A DNA stretch of 64,000 nt from an uncultured Nitrosospira sp. (GTDB lineage Bacteria; Nitrospirota; Nitrospiria; Nitrospirales; Nitrospiraceae): the NCBI GenBank assembly GCA_900696515.1, contig CAADGK010000019.1, forward strand, positions 1-64,000, written 5' to 3'. The notes under the pieces are model-generated. The model was not told the DNA's origin. It made no database searches and worked only from the letters and a program-made list of their open reading frames with translations. How positions within the stretch are numbered: position 1 is the first letter of the stretch; every line of letters starts with the position of its first letter. The position numbers and the translations under genes were made by a program. Below, one piece after another: positions 58,684 to 64,000 of the stretch.

Positions 58684-60000
58684 ATGAAGATGGAAGTCAC
58701 TGAATTAGGACCGATGAAACGCGCTTTGAAAATTGAGGTGCCAGCAGCAGAGGTCACTCAGCAATTTTCGCGCGCCTATGTAGAATTGAATCGTCAGGTT
58801 CATATTCCTGGTTTCCGGCAGGGGAAGGCTCCATTGGCTATCTTGGAAAAACGGTATGCCAAGACTGTTGAAGAAGATGTTATTCGAAAACTGGTTCCGG
58901 AATTTTATGATCGGGCGATTAAAGAAGCGGGGATCCATCCGGTCGTGGTGGATATACCTCCTCTAGATCGCGTCAAGATAAAAAAAGATTCCCCGTTTAC
59001 GTTTACAGCGACGGTTGAAATCAAGCCGAGCATCGAACTTCGTGATTATAAGTCCCCTAATCCTATGTCTTTGCAAGCCGACAAGCGCACGGTTTCCGAA
59101 GAACAAGTGGACCGTGCCCTTGAGGTGTTTAGAGAACAACAGGCTCGATTGGATGCGACTCCAACTGGTACAGCTTTAGCTGACGGAGATTATGCGATCG
59201 TCGATCTTGAGGGATTTTTGGACGGAGTGGTTCTTGAAGGGACAAAGAAAGAAGGCCAACTGCATCGCGTGGGATCGAAGGCCGCCTTACTGGGCATTGA
59301 AATAGACGCGCACTTGCTGGGGAAGCAAGAAGGTGAGGTGGTGGATATTCCGCAGACCTATCCAGTAAGCCACCCGGATCACCGAGTTGCGGGAAAGATG
59401 GTTCAATTTCGCCTGGATATCAAGGGAGTCAAACGCAAGACACTTCCAGCCCTTGATGATGAGTTCGCAAAAGATTGTGGACCATATAGCTCACTCCAAG
59501 ACTTACGAGAGAAGCTACGCGGTGAAATGGAAAGGGCGCTCAAAAAAGACATTGAAGAGTCCTACAAAGACACTCTTCTCAAACGCCTGATTGAGACCCA
59601 TCATTTTGATCTTCCCGAGACACTTGTTGAACGAGAGCTCACCACGATCGTACGACAGCAACTGCAAGCACGTCAGCGGGGCAAGGCCACTGACTCTCTT
59701 CCGGAACCGGACGAGGAGGAAGTGAAGGCAATCAGAGAGGAGCACCGTGAAGAGGCAAATCGTCGTGTTAAAGCAGGACTGATCCTCGAGACCATTGCCG
59801 AGAAAGAAAGCTTGTCAGTGAGTCAGGATGATCTGAACAATGAGGTCACTCGATTAGCTAAGGAACTTCGGGTGCCGATAGCCGATCTTGTCAAAATGAT
59901 TCAGGCGGGCGGTCAAGATTCGATTGAGGAATTGCGTGCTCGGATCCTGGTCGACAAAGCGCTGGATCTTGTCTATCGTCAAGCAGTTATTCAGGGGTAA
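58684..60000 (+). CDS. tig: Trigger factor
   Basis: A ribosome-bound chaperone with peptidyl-prolyl isomerase activity. The ribosome-binding signature GFRQGKAP is at about residues 43-50; the FKBP-type middle domain and a helical C-terminus follow. The ATG at 58684 gives 438 residues. The tig-clpP-clpX order is conserved in many bacteria. Confidence 0.95.
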   Translation: MKMEVTELGPMKRALKIEVPAAEVTQQFSRAYVELNRQVHIPGFRQGKAPLAILEKRYAKTVEEDVIRKLVPEFYDRAIKEAGIHPVVVDIPPLDRVKIKKDSPFTFTATVEIKPSIELRDYKSPNPMSLQADKRTVSEEQVDRALEVFREQQARLDATPTGTALADGDYAIVDLEGFLDGVVLEGTKKEGQLHRVGSKAALLGIEIDAHLLGKQEGEVVDIPQTYPVSHPDHRVAGKMVQFRLDIKGVKRKTLPALDDEFAKDCGPYSSLQDLREKLRGEMERALKKDIEESYKDTLLKRLIETHHFDLPETLVERELTTIVRQQLQARQRGKATDSLPEPDEEEVKAIREEHREEANRRVKAGLILETIAEKESLSVSQDDLNNEVTRLAKELRVPIADLVKMIQAGGQDSIEELRARILVDKALDLVYRQAVIQG

Positions 60001-60062
60001 ATCGGCGCTCGATCATCCCGTGTGTTTGCGCCGATACTCGTTGAGGAAAGGAAGCGAACGAC

Positions 60063-60689
60063 ATGTTGGTTCCGATCGTAGTCGAGCAAACGAATCGAGG
60101 CGAACGCGCCTATGACATCTATTCTCGTCTCCTCAAGGATCGCATCATTTTCCTTGGGGCCCCTATTGATGATGTCTTTGCCAATCTAGTAATCGCGCAG
60201 CTGCTTTTCCTTGAAGCGGAAGATCCGGAAAAGGACATCAATCTCTATGTGAATTCGCCGGGGGGTAGTGTGACGGCCGGATTGGGAATCTATGACACGA
60301 TGCAGTATGTGAAACCACCGATCAACACTATTTGCCTTGGTCAGGCGGCGAGTATGGGAGCGCTACTGCTGACCGCCGGAACAAAAGGAAAACGATTTGC
60401 CCTACCTAATGCCCGGGTGATGATTCATCAACCTCTAGGTGGATTTCAAGGACAGGCGACAGAAATCGACATTCACGCGAGAGAAATTCTAAAAATTCGT
60501 GAACGTCTCAACGAGATTATGGCCAAGCACACGGGACAACCGATCGAAAAGATCGCCCATGACACAGAGCGAGATTATTTCATGTCCGGTGAGGAAGCAA
60601 AACGATATGGCCTCATTGATGAGGTCATTACAAGGCCACCCAAGTTTATGAAGGTGGGTGAGTCTGGCGACGGGGCAAAGGGCAAGTAA
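60063..60689 (+). CDS. clpP: ATP-dependent Clp protease proteolytic subunit
   Basis: ClpP forms the barrel of the ClpXP protease. Active-site S97 (QAASMGALL) and H122 (VMIHQPLGG) are visible; the aspartate lies later, in the C-terminal third. The length (208 aa) is normal. It lies 63 bp after tig and 14 bp before clpX. Confidence 0.97.
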   Translation: MLVPIVVEQTNRGERAYDIYSRLLKDRIIFLGAPIDDVFANLVIAQLLFLEAEDPEKDINLYVNSPGGSVTAGLGIYDTMQYVKPPINTICLGQAASMGALLLTAGTKGKRFALPNARVMIHQPLGGFQGQATEIDIHAREILKIRERLNEIMAKHTGQPIEKIAHDTERDYFMSGEEAKRYGLIDEVITRPPKFMKVGESGDGAKGK

Positions 60690-60702
60690 CACAGGAGGGT
60701 AC

Positions 60703-61959
60703 ATGGCCAAGCAGGAAAAGATGGACCGACACTTGCGGTGTTCTTTTTGTGGCAAGAGCCGTGATGAGGTTCGGAAGTTGATTGCCGGGCCGACGGTCTA
60801 TATCTGCGATGAATGTGTGAACCTCTGTAATGACATCATCGCTGAGGATTGGGAGGAGGCCAAAGAAGAAATTTCCTCGAAGCTCAAGAAACCTGCTGAA
60901 ATCAAACATCATCTGGATCAGTATGTCATCGGACAGGAACGTGCCAAACGCATTCTGGCGGTGGCCGTGCACAACCACTACAAGCGTATCTCTTCGAAAG
61001 AAAAAGGGGTGGATGATATCGAGCTTCAGAAAGGCAACATTCTCATGGTGGGTCCAACCGGAACGGGGAAAACCCTGTTGGCCCAGACTTTGGCTAAGTA
61101 TCTCGATGTCCCCTTTACTCTTGCAGATGCCACGACCCTCACTGAGGCAGGTTATGTGGGGGAAGACGTCGAAAACATTATTCTGAAGCTCTTGCAGGCT
61201 GCCGACTACGATGTAGAACGGGCCGAACGTGGGATTGTGTACATCGATGAGATTGATAAGATCAGCCGAAAGAGTGATAGCCCATCGATTACTCGGGATG
61301 TTTCCGGTGAAGGAGTTCAACAGGCTTTACTGAAGTTAATCGAAGGAACGGTTGCGAATGTTCCGCCACAAGGTGGGCGAAAACATCCTCATCAAGAGTT
61401 TATTCAGGTGAACACGAGCAACATTCTGTTTATCTGCGGTGGTGCGTTTGTGGGCTTGGAGCAGATCATCGAACAGCGCCTGAATAGAAAATCAATCGGT
61501 TTCGGCGCTGAACTACGGGGGAAATGTGACGCTCGATTAGGTGACATGCTGGCCAAAGTACAACCTGAGGACTTTCTGAAATATGGACTGATCCCGGAGT
61601 TTGTTGGGCGGCTGCCTGTCGTGGCTACACTCGATGAGTTGGACGAACGAGCCCTCGTTCGTATTCTGACTGAGCCGCGTAACGCCCTCACGAAGCAATA
61701 TGAGAAGTTGCTGTCCTTCGAGAAGGTCAAACTCCGATTTACAGAAGGGGCGTTAGGTGCTGCTGCGCGAAAAGCCTATTCTCAACGGACTGGGGCTCGA
61801 GGTCTCCGGGCAATTCTGGAAGAGGTGATGTTGGATGTCATGTATGACGCCCCTTCTCAAAAAGACATCATGGAAGTAGTAATTACCGAAGATGCGATTG
61901 TGGGGAAAAACCCACCGATGCGTATATTTGAACATGAACAAGATGCAAAGACCGCGTAA
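60703..61959 (+). CDS. clpX: ATP-dependent Clp protease ATPase subunit ClpX
   Basis: ClpX unfolds substrates for ClpP. The zinc-binding domain has C13, C16, C35 and C38. Walker A is [12 protein letters not shown], and Walker B is [10 protein letters not shown]. The ATG at 60703 follows AGGAGGG. The length of 418 residues is normal. It ends the tig-clpP-clpX group. Confidence 0.97.
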   Translation: MAKQEKMDRHLRCSFCGKSRDEVRKLIAGPTVYICDECVNLCNDIIAEDWEEAKEEISSKLKKPAEIKHHLDQYVIGQERAKRILAVAVHNHYKRISSKEKGVDDIELQKGNILMVGPTGTGKTLLAQTLAKYLDVPFTLADATTLTEAGYVGEDVENIILKLLQAADYDVERAERGIVYIDEIDKISRKSDSPSITRDVSGEGVQQALLKLIEGTVANVPPQGGRKHPHQEFIQVNTSNILFICGGAFVGLEQIIEQRLNRKSIGFGAELRGKCDARLGDMLAKVQPEDFLKYGLIPEFVGRLPVVATLDELDERALVRILTEPRNALTKQYEKLLSFEKVKLRFTEGALGAAARKAYSQRTGARGLRAILEEVMLDVMYDAPSQKDIMEVVITEDAIVGKNPPMRIFEHEQDAKTA

Positions 61960-61987
61960 GTCATTGGTAATATTAACATTGTAATTG

Positions 61988-62036
61988 CCGGAAAAGACTG
62001 ATTTCATACCTGATGGCAATCGGAAGTCTTTTCCGG
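61988..62036 (+). terminator. Hairpin after clpX
   Basis: CCGGAAAAGACT (61988-61999) and AGTCTTTTCCGG (62025-62036) are perfect reverse complements with a 25-bp loop. No long T-run follows, so it may be a processing site or a weak terminator. Confidence 0.5.
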
Positions 62037-62140
62037 CTGACCTGTGTAATCCTGCTCCTCATCCGAGGCTCCTCCTCTTCCTCGACAAGTAGAAACACCG
62101 CGCTATACTTATCACGTGTAAGCCAGTGAAGGGAGCATGT

Positions 62141-62659
62141 GTGAAGTATTCAGTTCTGTCTAGCCTTCGTCATAGAGGCAAAGTGCTTCAAATTGATGCG
62201 GAAAGGGAAATTGTCACCTTATTGGGGGGGAATGGAGATGTCATTGGGAATTTGTCATGGGATGTTGTGATCGATCAAGTCCTCGCCCATCGCAAGGGCG
62301 TAGTTCAGAATGAAGTTCGTGCGGAGCCGCGGATTTCCCTCATTTTTACGGTGCGCTACACCACACCAGAAGGGCAGCAATTTGAGAGTCGTGCCGGTGG
62401 TATTGGAGGAGGAGGGTTATTTATTGAGAGCCACAGTCCTCTTCCCATTGGAACAAAATTAGCAATGGAATTCTCCCTTCCGCAAAATCCAGAGCAATGG
62501 CTCCCGGCCAAGGGGACCATTGCTTGGGTATGTCCGAAGGCCGATCAATATACTTTTAGCCCCGGAATGGGGGTGCGGTTTACAGAAGTAGAGCCGAGGG
62601 TACGCGACCAAATTCATGAGGTGATGAAAGCAATTCAGGTGACGAGCCAAGCGGCCTAA
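62141..62659 (+). CDS. PilZ-like domain protein, copy 1
   Basis: A 172-residue protein; a GTG at 62141 is preferred because AAGGGAG precedes it and the length then equals that of the next gene. The core RISLIFTVRYTTPEGQQFE and GGIGGGGLFIES resembles PilZ-type (TIGR02266-like) domains, though the canonical RxxxR/DxSxxG motif is altered. PilZ domains bind c-di-GMP in many proteins; binding is not assured here. Confidence 0.6.
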   Translation: MKYSVLSSLRHRGKVLQIDAEREIVTLLGGNGDVIGNLSWDVVIDQVLAHRKGVVQNEVRAEPRISLIFTVRYTTPEGQQFESRAGGIGGGGLFIESHSPLPIGTKLAMEFSLPQNPEQWLPAKGTIAWVCPKADQYTFSPGMGVRFTEVEPRVRDQIHEVMKAIQVTSQAA

Positions 62660-62702
62660 AACTCTTCCCAAGTACAGAGTCATTGACATCACATCGATCA
62701 AT

Positions 62703-63221
62703 ATGAAAATCCCGGTTGTTGCTACCGTAGGTCATTGTGGTAAGTCGTTAGTCATTGACGCGCAGCAAGAAACGATTCATGTGCATGACACGTCGGGTCA
62801 GTTGCTTGGCGATGTGTCATGGGGTTCTCTTATTGAGCGAGTGCTAGCGACTAGCGAGGACGCCCGCTTTGCCCATTGTCGCACACAGCCTCGGGCCCCT
62901 CTCGCTCTGAAGGTCCGCTATACTACTCCAGAGGGAAAGCAATTCGATAGCCTGACGGGAGGAATCGGTGGAGGCGGACTTTTTATTGAAAGTGGTGCTC
63001 CGCTAAGTCCTGGTACCGAACTCACGGTTGAGTTTGCACTTCCAGATCGACCAATGGAGAAAATTAAAGCCAAGGCGAAGGTTGCCTGGGCTCGCCACAA
63101 GCCGGAACGATACCTCCTCTTTCCTGGCATGGGCATTCAGTTCCTGGATTTGGAAGAGAAGATACAAGAAGATCTCGTTAGTCTTGTCGAGGCATTGAAT
63201 CGAAGTCGAACCCCATCCTGA
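62703..63221 (+). CDS. PilZ-like domain protein, copy 2
   Basis: A 172-residue paralogue of the previous gene, with the shared TPEG(K/Q)QF and GGIGGGGLFIES segments. The start ATG 62703 is 43 bp after the first gene. The two arose by tandem duplication. Expected partners are motility, adhesion or polysaccharide machinery. Confidence 0.6.
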   Translation: MKIPVVATVGHCGKSLVIDAQQETIHVHDTSGQLLGDVSWGSLIERVLATSEDARFAHCRTQPRAPLALKVRYTTPEGKQFDSLTGGIGGGGLFIESGAPLSPGTELTVEFALPDRPMEKIKAKAKVAWARHKPERYLLFPGMGIQFLDLEEKIQEDLVSLVEALNRSRTPS

Positions 63222-63422
63222 GGCTTCTCGAAGGTCTGTGTCCGATTGTAAGAGGTCTTGACTGCCTTCGCTTGGCACCTATCCCTTCTACAAGATTTTC
63301 CATGGTTGAGCGATGAGAAATTAAGGAGCCACTGGGAGATCTAAGCGAATTGAACAGCTCTGATGTGTGTTTGCCCCGCCTGCAGCGAAGTATCAAACTT
63401 GGCGAGTAACATGCGAGTAGAC
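63222..63422. other. Intergenic stretch
   Basis: About 200 bp between convergent genes; nothing recognised. Confidence 0.4.
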
Positions 63423-64000
63423 TCAGCTTGATTTTGGGGATTCGTCTTGGACGGATGGAAGCTCTTTCGCTGCTTCAATGGAGTGCTGAATTTCTTTTTG
63501 GGCGACGTCTACCTCGGCTTGGATCGTGCGCATTTCGGGGTCGACGTTGCTTCGGATGTCGGTTACGGCCTGCCTGAATGTTCGTACAACCTCGCCCAGG
63601 CCCTCACCAAGACTTTGTAGATCATGGGGCGATACACCCACGGTTGAGGGCGAAGCCTTCGTCTTGAGGGCAGCTTGTTGCGCTTGCACCCGGGCAACTG
63701 CCTCCTGATTGACGATAGCGGAAGGACGTTTCGTCGCTGATTTTGTCTGAACTCCTGCGGGCAGAGGTGGGTACGCTGTTTGAGCTATTGGAACAGGATT
63801 CGCTGCCCGCTCTTCCATCGAAACGACCTGACTGGGCTGTGACGGTCTGGGTAGCGGTGAAGGAGACACTGACGTATGAGGGGCTTGAGAACTTGCATTG
63901 TATAGAAACGAGGCTGTGGTTCCGGGGGTCAGTTCTGGGCCTGGAATATAGGGCGTATTTGCTTTGGTTGGCGTCGGCGAAGTTACTATCGGTGTAGTGA
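63423..64000 (-). CDS. C-terminal part of a proline-rich protein, partial
   Basis: The minus-strand frame is open from the right edge to the stop at 63423, so only the C-terminal part is visible. A Pro/Thr/Ser-rich region (SPSPLPRPSQPSQ and others) is followed by a helical segment (EGLGEVVRTFRQAVTDIRS) which looks like the amphipathic helix of TatA/TatB proteins, then a charged end. The visible part does not contain the Tat membrane helix. Identity unknown. Confidence 0.55.
   Translation of the reverse strand, partial: TTPIVTSPTPTKANTPYIPGPELTPGTTASFLYNASSQAPHTSVSPSPLPRPSQPSQVVSMEERAANPVPIAQTAYPPLPAGVQTKSATKRPSAIVNQEAVARVQAQQAALKTKASPSTVGVSPHDLQSLGEGLGEVVRTFRQAVTDIRSNVDPEMRTIQAEVDVAQKEIQHSIEAAKELPSVQDESPKSS

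Overview
The window reads as a bacterial chromosome segment, moderately GC-rich by eye, with closely packed genes. My best guess is a Nitrospira-like member of Nitrospirota, from the overall gene mix, the two-domain ThyX-like protein and the NorD-like VWA protein. That is an inference from memory, not a computed match. The replication origin is inside the window: dnaA, dnaN, gyrB and gyrA run leftward from an AT-rich stretch with DnaA boxes at about 18.6-18.86 kb.

Layout, left to right. 0-10 kb: a cut-off PuuD-like membrane protein, malate dehydrogenase, a large VWA-domain protein, a ferredoxin-thioredoxin reductase catalytic chain, a two-component system, a possible 26-residue membrane microprotein, and smpB. 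10-19 kb: a DciA-like helicase loader, then gyrA, gyrB, dnaN, dnaA and oriC. 19-26.7 kb: a DsrE/F/H-like sulfur-relay trio, hisS, the two-domain ThyX-like protein, a TPR protein, a VapBC-type toxin-antitoxin pair and a degenerate SF1-helicase-like protein. 26.85-31.92 kb: a compact 5-kb integrative element in the 3' end of tRNA-Leu(CAG). 32-47 kb: a Tat-exported class V aminotransferase, gcvP, a second two-component system followed by a DegP-type protease, purU, rimO, a gamma carbonic anhydrase and an M28 peptidase. 47-52 kb: argB, hslU, hslV, xerC and trmFO on one strand. 52.7-58.6 kb: tRNA-Val, lipoproteins, a DksA-like protein, recR, ybaB, dnaX, SRP RNA and tRNA-Ser. 58.5-64 kb: tRNA-Leu(TAG), tig-clpP-clpX, two tandem PilZ-like paralogues and the C-terminal part of a proline-rich protein.

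The most interesting system is the integrative element. An 18-bp direct repeat, one copy being the tRNA-Leu 3' end, bounds 5,044 bp. All eight genes read toward the tRNA: an AlpA-like HTH protein, a CHC2 zinc-finger protein without a TOPRIM domain, a DUF3631-type ATPase, a small unknown protein, a DUF5681-like protein, an excisionase-like HTH protein, an XRE regulator and a tyrosine integrase. Between the ATPase and the next gene, two clusters of three GGAAC/GTTCC iterons face each other across an AT-rich core with near mirror symmetry. Near the far att site are three CAAAGAG repeats spaced exactly 10 bp and two CCAGGTGTT repeats spaced 11 bp. There are no capsid, tail, portal or large-terminase genes. 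This combination of integration, regulation, autonomous initiation and dependence on something else for spread resembles the logic of phage satellites (SaPI/PICI type), but in an unrelated lineage. I infer a minimal satellite-like or mobilizable island; packaging or induction cannot be seen from sequence.

Other points of interest are a ThyX-like protein whose two domains each keep half of the family signature, a helicase-like protein with motifs II and III but no Walker A, a Tat-exported PLP enzyme, and the possible microprotein behind a palindrome.
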